From Dehalobacter sp. DCM (GTDB lineage Bacteria > Bacillota > Desulfitobacteriia > Desulfitobacteriales > Syntrophobotulaceae): a stretch of 64,000 nt of DNA. The translations under genes and the position numbers were made by a program. The first letter of the stretch is position 1; every line of letters begins with the position of its first letter. The DNA lies in assembly GCF_024972775.1 (NCBI RefSeq), contig NZ_CP092282.1, forward strand, positions 3,873,525 through 3,937,524, given 5' to 3'. This document shows, piece after piece, positions 43,758 through 52,334 of the stretch. The notes under the pieces are model-generated. The model did no database searches and was not told where the DNA came from. It saw nothing but the letters and a program-made list of their open reading frames with translations.

Positions 43758-43773
43758 TGGCACATTATTTGCA
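43758..43773 (+). promoter_or_regulatory. Consensus sigma-54 promoter of the PucR-type regulator
   Basis: TGGCACATTATTTGCA matches the sigma-54 consensus at every invariant position (TGGCAC, five bases, TTGCA). The start point would be near 43784. It therefore excludes the longer open frame at GTG 43757 and leaves ATG 43799 as the start. Confidence 0.88.
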
Positions 43774-43798
43774 ATATAAATACATTGTAAGGGAAATA

Positions 43799-45058
43799 AT
43801 GAAAGCGGTGTATGATGAAATGTCGATCTCATTAGAAGGTTCTTTTGATTTATTGGACGGCATATATAAAGAAGGTTTGCCGTTTGTAGCCTCTTATCTG
43901 GAAAAACATATTCACTCCCCCATTATCATCACGAATGATACAGGCAATATACATTATTCAACCTTGCCTGAGATAACTAATGGAAAGTGTATTCCACTAA
44001 AATTATCTTCCAATCAAAATTATAGTTATCTCCAATCAGAACGGTCTTTGTATTATCCTATTGTTCATAACAGGATTCTCGGTTTTATCATCGTAAAAGG
44101 GCTCCATCCCAATCATGTCGCAGAAACGATATCGATACTGTCCGATGCCCAGACACCTTTAACTTGGTATTTTTTAAGAATTACACAAGTGAATGAAAGC
44201 ACAAAAGCTCTCGACAAGAGTATGTCGAAATATTTCTTTCAAAAAGCAGACACCGATTTTAAAAATAACTTCCAAGAATCCTATAGAACAATCGATTTGA
44301 AAATCCCTTATTTTGTCTCAGTAGTCAAGATTGACAACACAGGCCTTACTGATGATATTAAAAAATTCTTAAATCCTTTTACAAAGCAGTACTTTCAAAC
44401 AAAACAACCGGAAATCATTATTATGACCTGCTCAGATTGTTATGTGCTTTTTATCCCCGCAAATATGGAAGGCCAAGCTTCACGTGTGGGCTCAAGTGAT
44501 ATAAAACTACTAAATATAAAAAAATACAAAGAAATAGTTGAAAATAACTATAACGTAACTTTATCTATTGGCGTTGGCCAAACCTATCCATTGCCATTAT
44601 TGCGTCAAAGTTTTCAGGAAGCTCAAATTGTGCTGACACTAAACCGACTTATGGAGAAAAAAGGTTTAGTTCAGGAGTTTGAAAAGCTTGGGATTTACTA
44701 TTTTATTTTTTCCAGCGGCGTCCAATCGATTAAGGATTATTGTCTTAAAAATCTAGGACCGCTAATCCAATATGATAATGTAACGGGCAGTGATCTTCTT
44801 TCTACGCTAAGAACGGTCTTGGATTGCAATTATAATTTGAAGTCAGCGTCTGATCATCTTTTTATTCATATCAATACAGTCCATTATCGCTTGAAAAAAA
44901 TCGAACAACTATTAAATATTGATCTTTCAGCATTCAATAACAGACTCGAGTTATATACCGTAATAAAGGTATGGGATACATTAAAAATTCATTCGTATGC
45001 TGATGTCGATCCTGAAAGTTATGATACCCTCTATTTTAACGAAAATTCGTTTGTATGA
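43799..45058 (+). CDS. PucR/CdaR-type transcriptional regulator
   Basis: This 419-residue soluble protein has a C-terminal PucR-type helix-turn-helix (SDHLFIHINTVHYRLKKIE) near residue 375, and a CdaR-like middle region (SIGVGQTYPLPLLRQSFQEA). The N-terminal half is presumed sensory. ATG 43799 is the first start downstream of the sigma-54 start point, with AAGGG ahead. It stands between the cytochrome gene and the flavin reductase gene and should regulate one of them. Its own sigma-54 promoter suggests a cascade under the activator at 47370. Confidence 0.83.
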   Translation: MKAVYDEMSISLEGSFDLLDGIYKEGLPFVASYLEKHIHSPIIITNDTGNIHYSTLPEITNGKCIPLKLSSNQNYSYLQSERSLYYPIVHNRILGFIIVKGLHPNHVAETISILSDAQTPLTWYFLRITQVNESTKALDKSMSKYFFQKADTDFKNNFQESYRTIDLKIPYFVSVVKIDNTGLTDDIKKFLNPFTKQYFQTKQPEIIIMTCSDCYVLFIPANMEGQASRVGSSDIKLLNIKKYKEIVENNYNVTLSIGVGQTYPLPLLRQSFQEAQIVLTLNRLMEKKGLVQEFEKLGIYYFIFSSGVQSIKDYCLKNLGPLIQYDNVTGSDLLSTLRTVLDCNYNLKSASDHLFIHINTVHYRLKKIEQLLNIDLSAFNNRLELYTVIKVWDTLKIHSYADVDPESYDTLYFNENSFV

Positions 45059-45104
45059 AACAACAATCTATTTCGTTATCCGCGCCAATGTGCTTGGTTT
45101 ATAC

Positions 45105-45118
45105 CCAGTGATATAATA
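45105..45118 (+). promoter_or_regulatory. Extended -10 promoter candidate
   Basis: GTGATATAAT gives the TGnTATAAT form of an extended -10 element. No good -35 is visible. It would drive the flavin reductase gene with a leader of about 170 bases. Confidence 0.4.
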
Positions 45119-45203
45119 GGTTCTGCTTAAATTAGGTAAAAGCTGCTTGTACAATATGCCAATATAAAATGCAGCCCAAACTAAGAACAGGAGGAAACCA
45201 TAT

Positions 45204-45239
45204 GGAGGTGAAATAAGGGGTTAAATAAGGAGTAAAATA
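45204..45239 (+). repeat. Three tandem 12-base units resembling ribosome binding sites
   Basis: GGAGGTGAAATA, AGGGGTTAAATA and AGGAGTAAAATA follow one another without gaps. They lie 56-91 bases upstream of the preferred start of the flavin reductase gene. Confidence 0.6.
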
Positions 45240-45294
45240 CCGGGTTATGAACAAATTCAAATTATCTTTGTCAAAGAAAAGGAGGAAAAGTGAA

Positions 45295-46839
45295 TTGAAA
45301 GTGGTAAAAAGATTTACGGTATTAATCTTAGCATTACTAATGGTATTCAGTTTAGCTGGTTGCGGCTCAAACGGTAATGAGAAAAAATCCGGGTCTACCG
45401 GCGCTGCCGAGACCAAACAAGCCGACGTCGTAGTTGTCGGCAGTGGTATGTCCGGTATGTCTGCGGCCATCGAAGCAGCAAGTCAAGGAGCAAAAGTCAT
45501 TTTATTAGAAAAACAAAGTATTTTGGGTGGGAGCACAAATTTTGCTGAAGGTATGTTTGCCAGCGAAAGTTCCATTCAGAAGCAAATGGGCATTAAGGTC
45601 AATACACAAGAGTTGCTTAGTGAAGAGTTTGCTTTTTCCAATTATCGCGTTGACGGCAATCTATGGAAAGACGTGATGAAGAATTCGGGCGATAATATCA
45701 ACTGGCTGCTGGGCATGGGGGTCAAGTTTGAAACGGTTACCAGCACTGGCGCCGGTGCCAAAACATGGCATGTTTACGAGGGATTCGGAAAAACAGTTAT
45801 TGATAAGCATATGAAACCCCAAGCTGAAAAGTTGGGCGTGGAAATCATGACCAGTACTCCGGCCAAAGAACTAATTATGACCAACGGACAGGTTACTGGT
45901 GTAAAAGCAACCACAGCAGATGGAAAAGAACTGGACATTACTGCTAAAGCCGTTATCTTAGCAACTGGCGGTTTTGGTAACAATCCGGAAATGATCAAAC
46001 AGCTTACCCATCTTGACAGTTCGAAATATGCGATGAGAGGCGCTGCAGGACATGATGGTGATGGTATTAACATGGCGAAAGCGGCAGGTGCTCTGACCGG
46101 CGAACGTGCTATTGTTATGACTCTGGGCAATACAGTAGACGGTACCAGCCTTCAATCACAGCTTAGTGTAGCAGCCGGTCAGGAACCAGATCTCTGGGTT
46201 AATCAAGACGGAAAACGTTTCTGTAATGAAGATGTAATCTGGTATTATACCCGCGGTTGCAATGCGGTGACAACGCAATACAAAGCGTTTAGTGTTTTTG
46301 ACAGCGATTATGTAAAGAAGCTAGCCACTGAAGGTGCAACGGTTGGCTGGGGCATGTATTGTATGCCCGGCACAAAATTAGACAAACTCAGTGCTGAGCT
46401 TCAGAGAGCAATAGATAACAAAAACGCTTCTGTATTTAAAGCAGATACGCTGGAAGAACTTGCTGCCAAAATGGGGATCGATCCGGCCACATTTAAAGAA
46501 ACAGTCAATAGTTACAACACTATGTGTGCCGGTGGTAAAGACACCGATTACGGCAAGGATTCCAAATATCTTCAGCCAGTGAAAACCGGTCCGTTCTATG
46601 CTTTCAACATGAAAGCCATTAACCTCACAACCTGCGGCGGTATTAGAGTAAATGAGAAAATGGAAGCGGTTAATAATGACTATCAGCCGGTCAAAGGACT
46701 CTATGCTGCCGGATTGGATTGTGACGGTTTTACCGGGGACACTTACGGTTTAACTCTTCCTGGTTCAGCCCAAGGACTTGCTTGTTATACAGGCAGAAAC
46801 GCAGCAGAAAGTGCTGTTGCGTATGCGAAGTCACTTTAA
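45295..46839 (+). CDS. Flavin-dependent reductase lipoprotein (fumarate reductase family)
   Basis: This 514-residue protein starts at TTG 45295, with AAAGGAGG nine bases ahead, so that the signal peptide (RFTVLILALLMVFSLAGC) opens the protein. LAGC is a lipobox, which anchors it outside the membrane. VVVVGSGMSGMSAAIEAA and LLEK form the FAD-binding fold, with GGFGNNPEM and GLYAAGLDCDGF later. The HHTMGG and NRLGGNA segments of fumarate reductases are replaced by NLTTCGG and YGLTLPGSA, so fumarate is an unlikely substrate. No haem or FMN-attachment site is seen. It probably receives electrons from the cytochrome at 42958 and reduces another double bond, for example an arylacrylate; the substrate is inference. 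Confidence 0.88.
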   Translation: MKVVKRFTVLILALLMVFSLAGCGSNGNEKKSGSTGAAETKQADVVVVGSGMSGMSAAIEAASQGAKVILLEKQSILGGSTNFAEGMFASESSIQKQMGIKVNTQELLSEEFAFSNYRVDGNLWKDVMKNSGDNINWLLGMGVKFETVTSTGAGAKTWHVYEGFGKTVIDKHMKPQAEKLGVEIMTSTPAKELIMTNGQVTGVKATTADGKELDITAKAVILATGGFGNNPEMIKQLTHLDSSKYAMRGAAGHDGDGINMAKAAGALTGERAIVMTLGNTVDGTSLQSQLSVAAGQEPDLWVNQDGKRFCNEDVIWYYTRGCNAVTTQYKAFSVFDSDYVKKLATEGATVGWGMYCMPGTKLDKLSAELQRAIDNKNASVFKADTLEELAAKMGIDPATFKETVNSYNTMCAGGKDTDYGKDSKYLQPVKTGPFYAFNMKAINLTTCGGIRVNEKMEAVNNDYQPVKGLYAAGLDCDGFTGDTYGLTLPGSAQGLACYTGRNAAESAVAYAKSL

Positions 46840-46906
46840 GACAAGTTCGTTCATTGTACTTCGGGTTATAAGTTGAAATAAGCATAATGTATCGCTAAAG
46901 CAAAAA

Positions 46907-46942
46907 CATGCAGGAAACCTTTTATTTACGGTTTCCTGCATG
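46907..46942. terminator. Hairpin after the flavin reductase gene
   Basis: Thirteen-base perfect arms CATGCAGGAAACC and GGTTTCCTGCATG flank a ten-base loop. TTATAT follows on the plus strand. It likely ends or attenuates the transcript before the gene at 47005. Confidence 0.6.
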
Positions 46943-47004
46943 TTATATCCGGCAATCATTCTGTTGGTCTTAAAGGATAGAATTATCTGGAGGAAATTAT
47001 TACA

Positions 47005-47358
47005 ATGAAAAAAAAAGGCAATATCATCCTGATCGGGATTATATGCACAACAGCTATCATAGGTTTTACCGGTCTTTATATTTGGAAAAACGCACATTCA
47101 GATGGTCACCTGGTTGCAGTCATCACCCATAATGAGAAGGTTATCGAACGTATTGACCTCAATAAGGTAGAACAGCCAAGAAACATCACGATTTCAGGCG
47201 ATTATCACAATACTATTCGTGTGGAAAAAGGCAGAATAAGATTTGAGGAATCCGATTGCCCTAACAAAATCTGTGTTCTCACAGGTTGGCTCAAAAAATA
47301 CGGGGATATCGCGGTCTGTCTTCCTAATAAAACAATAATAGAAATTGAAAATCAGTAA
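47005..47358 (+). CDS. NusG domain II-containing membrane-anchored protein
   Basis: This 117-residue protein has a single N-terminal helix (about residues 6-27) and a beta-rich NusG-II domain with VEKGRIRFEESDCPNKICV and the GDIAVCLPNKTIIEI end. Such proteins often accompany Rnf, ApbE or flavin reductase genes in Firmicutes. The DCPNKIC cysteine pair is conserved in the family. TGGAGG precedes the ATG. It follows the flavin reductase gene and is likely part of the same electron-transfer module, facing the outside. Confidence 0.85.
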   Translation: MKKKGNIILIGIICTTAIIGFTGLYIWKNAHSDGHLVAVITHNEKVIERIDLNKVEQPRNITISGDYHNTIRVEKGRIRFEESDCPNKICVLTGWLKKYGDIAVCLPNKTIIEIENQ

Positions 47359-47369
47359 ATAATCGAATA

Positions 47370-49451
47370 TTAAATGCTTCTAATCTCCTTTAATAAATCA
47401 GTTTTCTTTATTTTCTTATACAATGATGATTTGCTCATTCCCAGTAAACGCGCTGCTTCGGCGATATTATTGTTGGTTTTTACGATTGCCTGAATGATCA
47501 TCATTTTCTCTACATCTTTAATCGAGTTACGACTCTTCGTATCGTTCATAGTCGGATCAGATACAGACGGATGTTGGGTAGAATAAGGAGATTTATTGAT
47601 TGTTGGTGGAAGATCCTCCGGTCTGATCATATTGTTATTTGAAGCGTTAACGGCATAAACCATCGCATTTTGTAGCTGTCTGACATTACCAGGCCAACTA
47701 TATTGCATTAATCGATAGATTGTTGCCTCACTTAAGGACGGTCTAGCTATCTGTTGTTTTTCGGCAATATTGGCGATAAAATATTCTGCCAGTTCAAGGA
47801 TATCCTGCTCTCTCTCCCGCAAAGGAGGAATGGCTACCTGTAATGCTTCTAAGCGGTAGTATAAGTCCTCGCGAAATACTTTCTTATCGACCAGATCAGA
47901 AAGTACTTGGTTCGTGGCGGCAATAAGTCTAAAATTGACAGGCTTGTAACTTGAACCGCCTATGCGCATGACTTGCTTTTCTTCCAATACTCTAAGCAGC
48001 GCCGGTTGCAGTTCGAGAGACATATCACCGATTTCATCAAGAAATAACGTTCCGCCATCAGCCAGTTCAATCTTTCCTTTACGGCCCTGGCGATCTGCCC
48101 CGGTAAATGCGCCAGCTTCATAGCCGAAAAGCTCACTTTCGATTAAGTTTTTGGGTATCGCGGCACAATTGATAGCAACAAAAGGACCATTCGGGCAATG
48201 CTCATTGTGAATCGCTTGGGCAAATAATTCTTTGCCGGTTCCACTTTCACCTTGAATTAATATGTTGTAATCCAGTTTAGCGAATTTTTTTGCTAAGCTG
48301 ATAGCTTGTAAAAACTGTGATGAGTTTCCCACAATCTTATCAAAGCGATATTTGGTTTCTAAGGTAGACCCCGCGAGAACCTTTTTAGTAAATGTTGCGG
48401 CATTTTTGAATACTAATGAATATCCAATCCGATTGCCATAATGGTCATCCAGTGGCTTTGCCGAACTTAAATATGTGTTTTGATTTATTTCTTTGAGTTT
48501 AATTTCGAAATCATTGACTTCGTTCCCTGTCTCCAATAGCGATTTAATTCTTGGCTGATCACCAATAATATCATAAATTGTCATCCCAGCTATTTCCGGT
48601 ATTTTGCGATTAAGTATTTTACAGACTTGGGGATTGGCGTGAGTAATTCTTCCGTCTCGGTTTAAGAGCACAATGCCTTGATCGGTCGTTTCAATAAAAC
48701 GACCAAACAATTCTTGATTCGAGATAAGGTGTAATTCCTTTTCAATCCCTTTGGCTATAGAAACGATTAATGGCAAGGTATGCGTATTTTGAAAAATCAA
48801 ATCGTTTGTTACAAGAGTAATTGTTCCGGCTAAATTGTTATTGATATCCATTATCGGCGCTGCCGATGCTGTGTATTGGTAATAGGTTTCGTGATATTGC
48901 TCAGGACCGGATAATTGTATCGGAATTTGATAAATTAGACTGATTGAGTGTGAAAGAGTTCCAACCGTTTCTTCAGACCAAACAACTCCGGGAAATAAAT
49001 GCAAGTCCTCGATCGTTTTATAGAAGACACCATTTTTATCTACTTCTACATGAAGCATGACTCCCTGCTCATCAGATAGTAAAATCATAGACTTTTTGCA
49101 CATATCGGCAAGTTTGCGGATATAGGGAATAGATGCTTTGACTAAGAGGCTTTTCTTATGCAGCAAGTTTTCAAATTCAGGTTTATCGACGATCGGGCCA
49201 TAATTAAAATCATAGAGTTTTAGACCACGATGATAAGACCTGAGCCAAGACTCTCTAATAATCGGACGTATATGACCGACTTCTGAGTTGTTTTCATTTC
49301 TAACGATACTCTCTTTTGCTTTCGCGATTTGGTTTGCGATTTTCAACGTTAGATTTGAATTCTTTGTTATGGTATTTCTTTCGGCGCTGATAATAATAGG
49401 GCTTACCTTTTCTTCAATTAACGTGTTATCAGAAGAATTCGCATCATACAT
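47370..49451 (-). CDS. Sigma-54-dependent transcriptional activator (AcoR-like)
   Basis: This 693-residue protein has a GAF-like sensory region (about residues 85-240), a PAS-like segment (about 255-360) and an AAA+ domain with [17 protein letters not shown] and TLFLDEIGD. It ends with a Fis-type helix-turn-helix ([16 protein letters not shown]) and a short tail. It is convergent with the NusG-II gene. The only sigma-54 promoter nearby is at 43758, so the PucR-type regulator is a likely target. The ATG is preceded by AGGAGG. Confidence 0.93.
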   Translation of the reverse strand: MYDANSSDNTLIEEKVSPIIISAERNTITKNSNLTLKIANQIAKAKESIVRNENNSEVGHIRPIIRESWLRSYHRGLKLYDFNYGPIVDKPEFENLLHKKSLLVKASIPYIRKLADMCKKSMILLSDEQGVMLHVEVDKNGVFYKTIEDLHLFPGVVWSEETVGTLSHSISLIYQIPIQLSGPEQYHETYYQYTASAAPIMDINNNLAGTITLVTNDLIFQNTHTLPLIVSIAKGIEKELHLISNQELFGRFIETTDQGIVLLNRDGRITHANPQVCKILNRKIPEIAGMTIYDIIGDQPRIKSLLETGNEVNDFEIKLKEINQNTYLSSAKPLDDHYGNRIGYSLVFKNAATFTKKVLAGSTLETKYRFDKIVGNSSQFLQAISLAKKFAKLDYNILIQGESGTGKELFAQAIHNEHCPNGPFVAINCAAIPKNLIESELFGYEAGAFTGADRQGRKGKIELADGGTLFLDEIGDMSLELQPALLRVLEEKQVMRIGGSSYKPVNFRLIAATNQVLSDLVDKKVFREDLYYRLEALQVAIPPLREREQDILELAEYFIANIAEKQQIARPSLSEATIYRLMQYSWPGNVRQLQNAMVYAVNASNNNMIRPEDLPPTINKSPYSTQHPSVSDPTMNDTKSRNSIKDVEKMMIIQAIVKTNNNIAEAARLLGMSKSSLYKKIKKTDLLKEIRSI

Positions 49452-49709
49452 AATAATCCTCCTATTAGTTGGTTAGAAGGGAATTGTAACTTGTTTCTAT
49501 GCTTGCAAGTAAATTCATATATATTATAAACCTGCCTGTAATAATGGACAAGGCTCCGAACAGTTATACAATAATTTCCAGGATGCTGCTTATTTATATT
49601 ATATCAGTGCAAAATTGCGCACACACTAGCTTGTATTACAAAATATCTTGTAGCATAATACAAATGCTATTCAATCACGTTTGGCAAGGAGAATCATTTC
49701 AATTAAAAA

Positions 49710-49735
49710 AACACCCTTCTAAATAAAAGGGTGTT
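49710..49735. terminator. Terminator downstream of the tRNA remnant
   Basis: Arms AACACCCTT and AAGGGTGTT. On the minus strand seven T follow and on the plus strand ATTTTT. It was probably the terminator of the tRNA gene whose 3' end lies at 49799. The surrounding gap 49452-49957 has no coding sequence. Confidence 0.75.
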
Positions 49736-49798
49736 ATTTTTAGATATTACCGTTTAATGAAGATAACCAACATGATGTTATCAATTACCTGAATACTT

Positions 49799-49826
49799 TG
49801 GTGGGCCCACTTGGGATCGAACCAAG
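49799..49826 (-). other. tRNA 3' end remnant, likely prophage attachment site
   Basis: On the minus strand the sequence reads CTTGG-TTCGATC-CCAAG, then TGGGCCC and ACCA. This is a complete T arm, the 3' half of an acceptor stem and CCA. No matching 5' half, D arm or anticodon arm lies upstream (49827-49900). This is what remains on one side when a phage integrates into the 3' end of a tRNA gene; the intact tRNA is expected at the far end of the prophage. An inverted repeat ATAAGTATT/AATACTTAT (49839-49847, 49863-49871) next to it may bind integrase or excisionase. Confidence 0.75.
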
Positions 49827-49957
49827 GACAATACGAAAATAAGTATTTCCCATTATGATAAGAATACTTATCATTCAAGGGTCCGGCGGCATTTTATATA
49901 GTTGTTACAGAACATAAATTTGCTTTAGTATTCGCACAATAGAGGGTCAATAGAGGG

Positions 49958-50200
49958 TCAATTTAACTCACTTGCATGTCTGTTGTACCGTATGCAGTCC
50001 ATCTCTTCTCCTGGATATATTAACTCTAAAGGAATGTTATTGTAAAGTTTTTTTATTTTAACCATTATATCCGCGGTTAATAAGCTTGCGTCGTTTTCAA
50101 TTAATTCATATTCATCTGCACTTAAGTCGCAATGCAGTGCAGCTTCAATAATGCTATACCCGCATGATTCCCTTACGCATCTCAACATAATCTGAAACAT
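49958..50200 (-). CDS. Small HTH-type phage protein under a LexA-type box
   Basis: This 80-residue protein resembles a Cro/CI-type fold: CGYSIIEAALHCDLSADEYELIE matches the helix-turn-helix region, then IMVKIKKLYN. GGAGG precedes the ATG. A LexA-type box lies at 50223-50236, so SOS induction is expected. It is the leftmost gene of the prophage and divergent from the XRE gene at 50484. An excisionase-like or anti-repressor role is possible; it is not identified. Confidence 0.65.
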   Translation of the reverse strand: MFQIMLRCVRESCGYSIIEAALHCDLSADEYELIENDASLLTADIMVKIKKLYNNIPLELIYPGEEMDCIRYNRHASELN

Positions 50201-50222
50201 GATTTATGTCCTCCAATTTAAT

Positions 50223-50236
50223 CGAACGTATGTTCG
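50223..50236. promoter_or_regulatory. LexA (DinR)-type SOS box
   Basis: CGAACGTATGTTCG is a perfect palindrome of the Gram-positive SOS form CGAAC-N4-GTTCG. It lies 23 bases upstream of the start of the gene at 50200. Confidence 0.8.
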
Positions 50237-50483
50237 TATTGTTATAGTACCCCTTTTCCTTTCTCCTTTCAAGGTGAAATTTGTCGAGATAAAAATTTAC
50301 TTATTTATTAAATTTTCTGAAATTGTATCTTAAATATACTAATAAGTCCTAGTCGAAGTAAGAGAAAAAAAGTCGAATCTACAAATATTACACCTATTTA
50401 AGTGTAAATTAAATGATAAAATATGATTTACCAAAATTTAGCTATGGCTTATAATAAATAAAAAACATATTGCAAGGTGTAAA

Positions 50484-50678
50484 ATGACGGTAAAAAATCG
50501 TCTGCGCAAGATCAGGCTCACGATGGATATTACCCAGACCGAAATGGCGCAATTACTTGAAGTTACTCAACAACAGTACAACAGGTATGAAAGGCAAAAA
50601 ACTCAACCATCGTTAGAAATAGCACTGCGCATTGAGAAAAAACTAAATCAACGAGATATTTTTTATCTAGCAGATTAA
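50484..50678 (+). CDS. XRE-family helix-turn-helix regulator
   Basis: This 64-residue protein is made of one Cro/CI-type domain: RLRKIRLTMDITQTEMAQLL, then VTQQQYNRYERQKTQPSLE. AAGGTG precedes the ATG. It is the likely Cro or repressor-type regulator of the prophage, divergent from 49958. A short hairpin follows at about 50685-50705. Confidence 0.85.
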   Translation: MTVKNRLRKIRLTMDITQTEMAQLLEVTQQQYNRYERQKTQPSLEIALRIEKKLNQRDIFYLAD

Positions 50679-50794
50679 AAAAAGATAAAACCCGACAAGG
50701 GTTATTTTTATTTCTTTTTACATATGTACAGGCATAATTATTGCTTACTTAAGCGTATAAATTACTGAACAAATCAACGAACAGGAGGGATATT

Positions 50795-51904
50795 ATGGAC
50801 TATCTAGGTTTTTGCGTCCATCAAGGCATTAAAATCTACGAATGGTTACGACCTGACACAATGCGCACCAGGATACAATCTGTTATCAATGCCACTAAAC
50901 TACAGAACAAACAGGAACAAACACCGGATTTCCGCAAAGAGACTAAAACAGAAAAAGGATGGTCGTTGCTTTACGTTTTACCGCCTGGAATTGTCCAGAA
51001 AGACTTTGAGGATCGGCGCCAATATTTTGAGTCATACGTCAACGGGAATGTCGATTTTGAACAGTCCGGACGCAGGTTAATCATGAATATTTATCAAGCC
51101 AAATTCCCAGCCAAGGTTCCGTATCAATTCGACTCCGGGGAATACTCTGAAATGCTCGCTCCATTGCCTCTTGGTGTCGCTATGGACTCCACACCGCTTG
51201 TGGTTGACCTCTCCACTCTGCCGCATATGTTAGTCGGAGGAATGACCGGATACGGCAAAACAACGGCTTTAATCGGCTTTACCGTTGCTTTGCTTATGTC
51301 CGGTGTCGAGGTATCAATTATTGACCGCAAGCGGTTAGACTTTCCTCAGTTTTCTAAGTGGGTTGATGTTGCCATGACTGAAAAAGAGACAGAGAACCTA
51401 CTTAAAAAGTCATGCGAACAAATGGACGAACGGATTGACGAACTACAGTTGGCCGGTGTCCAGAAGTTCCAGCAGTACAAAGGTGATATGAAATATAAAG
51501 TCATTATTATTGACGAACTCACGGCTATAGAAAGCAAAAAGAGCCAAGAATATATTGATTCCCTTGTTCACCTGGGCCGGGCAGCAGGAATCAGTTTAAT
51601 CTTAGCCACTCAGAAACCGTCACATAAGGTATGGGATGGATTTACGGAAGCAAGGGCCATGTTAGGAGGGCGTTTATGTTATTACGTGGCAGACAGCACA
51701 GAAAGTCAAGTTGTGCTAGGAAGGGGCAATACACGCGGTGCAGAGCTTCCAATGAAACCAGGCAGGGCAATATTTAATAATGACCGGGATCAGATGATAC
51801 AAGGCTATTATATTGATGCTGAAAAGGCTATCGCTATTCTTGATAAACTGCCAAGAAGGGAGAATAAGAATGAACAACAGGTTATACGCAAAGCAACGAG
51901 ATAA
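50795..51904 (+). CDS. FtsK/SpoIIIE-type ATPase
   Basis: This 369-residue protein has a Walker A motif GGMTGYGKTTAL near residue 147 and Walker B VIIIDELTAI near residue 245, typical of FtsK/HerA DNA translocases. It has no N-terminal membrane helices. CAGGAGGG precedes the ATG. Such genes occur in conjugative elements and in phage-plasmids, next to a rep or relaxase gene. The gene that follows is small and HTH-like. A role in DNA replication or transfer of the element is likely. Confidence 0.85.
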   Translation: MDYLGFCVHQGIKIYEWLRPDTMRTRIQSVINATKLQNKQEQTPDFRKETKTEKGWSLLYVLPPGIVQKDFEDRRQYFESYVNGNVDFEQSGRRLIMNIYQAKFPAKVPYQFDSGEYSEMLAPLPLGVAMDSTPLVVDLSTLPHMLVGGMTGYGKTTALIGFTVALLMSGVEVSIIDRKRLDFPQFSKWVDVAMTEKETENLLKKSCEQMDERIDELQLAGVQKFQQYKGDMKYKVIIIDELTAIESKKSQEYIDSLVHLGRAAGISLILATQKPSHKVWDGFTEARAMLGGRLCYYVADSTESQVVLGRGNTRGAELPMKPGRAIFNNDRDQMIQGYYIDAEKAIAILDKLPRRENKNEQQVIRKATR

Positions 51905-52145
51905 AAAAGCATTAGAATATATTGAAATGCTAGGAGCATTGACAACACCGCAGATAAAAGAATTATGTTTTCCAAAAAGCATGAGGAAAGCACAACAACG
52001 TCTAAAAGTGCTCTCCCCAAAACTCAATAGGGTTAGGCCATCCATAGATTCACCCTATATTTACTTTTATGATAAACCTGTCCATAGTATAAGCGAATAT
52101 AAATCTAGCATATATGAGGATTTGGACAAGGTAATCAATTCGTAA
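51870..52145 (+). CDS. Small winged-helix protein (replication-relaxation-like)
   Basis: This 91-residue protein starts at ATG 51870 with AAGGGAG ahead, overlapping the end of the ATPase gene. It contains LEYIEMLGALTTPQIKELCF, the opening helix-turn-helix of the replication-relaxation family that often accompanies FtsK-type genes, but it is much shorter than full members. A frame open further up (51813) lies inside the ATPase gene. Confidence 0.65.
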   Translation: MNNRLYAKQRDKKALEYIEMLGALTTPQIKELCFPKSMRKAQQRLKVLSPKLNRVRPSIDSPYIYFYDKPVHSISEYKSSIYEDLDKVINS

Positions 52146-52200
52146 TAGCGAACGAATTACTGCTTAATCAAAGTACGAATTAACGAATGGAGGTGTGGGC

Positions 52201-52248
52201 ATGGCTGGGTTAATTATATTGATTATAATTGCGACTTTGTTAATGTAA
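52201..52248 (+). CDS. Fifteen-residue hydrophobic peptide
   Basis: ATG 52201 has TGGAGGTG ahead. The frame MAGLIILIIIATLLM is a single short membrane segment and then stops. It could be a real micropeptide or a leader; evidence is only the binding site and composition. Confidence 0.35.
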   Translation: MAGLIILIIIATLLM

Positions 52249-52334
52249 AGGAAACCTGAATATTGTGGATAAGTTAGAAGGAAATTCCACGTTTGAAAAG
52301 AAATATAATATAAAATTAGTTGGAGGAATAAATT

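Noticed and set aside
49799..49900. A complete tRNA gene
   Set aside because: Only the T arm and 3' acceptor half are present. No D arm, anticodon arm or 5' acceptor half can be found upstream on the minus strand.
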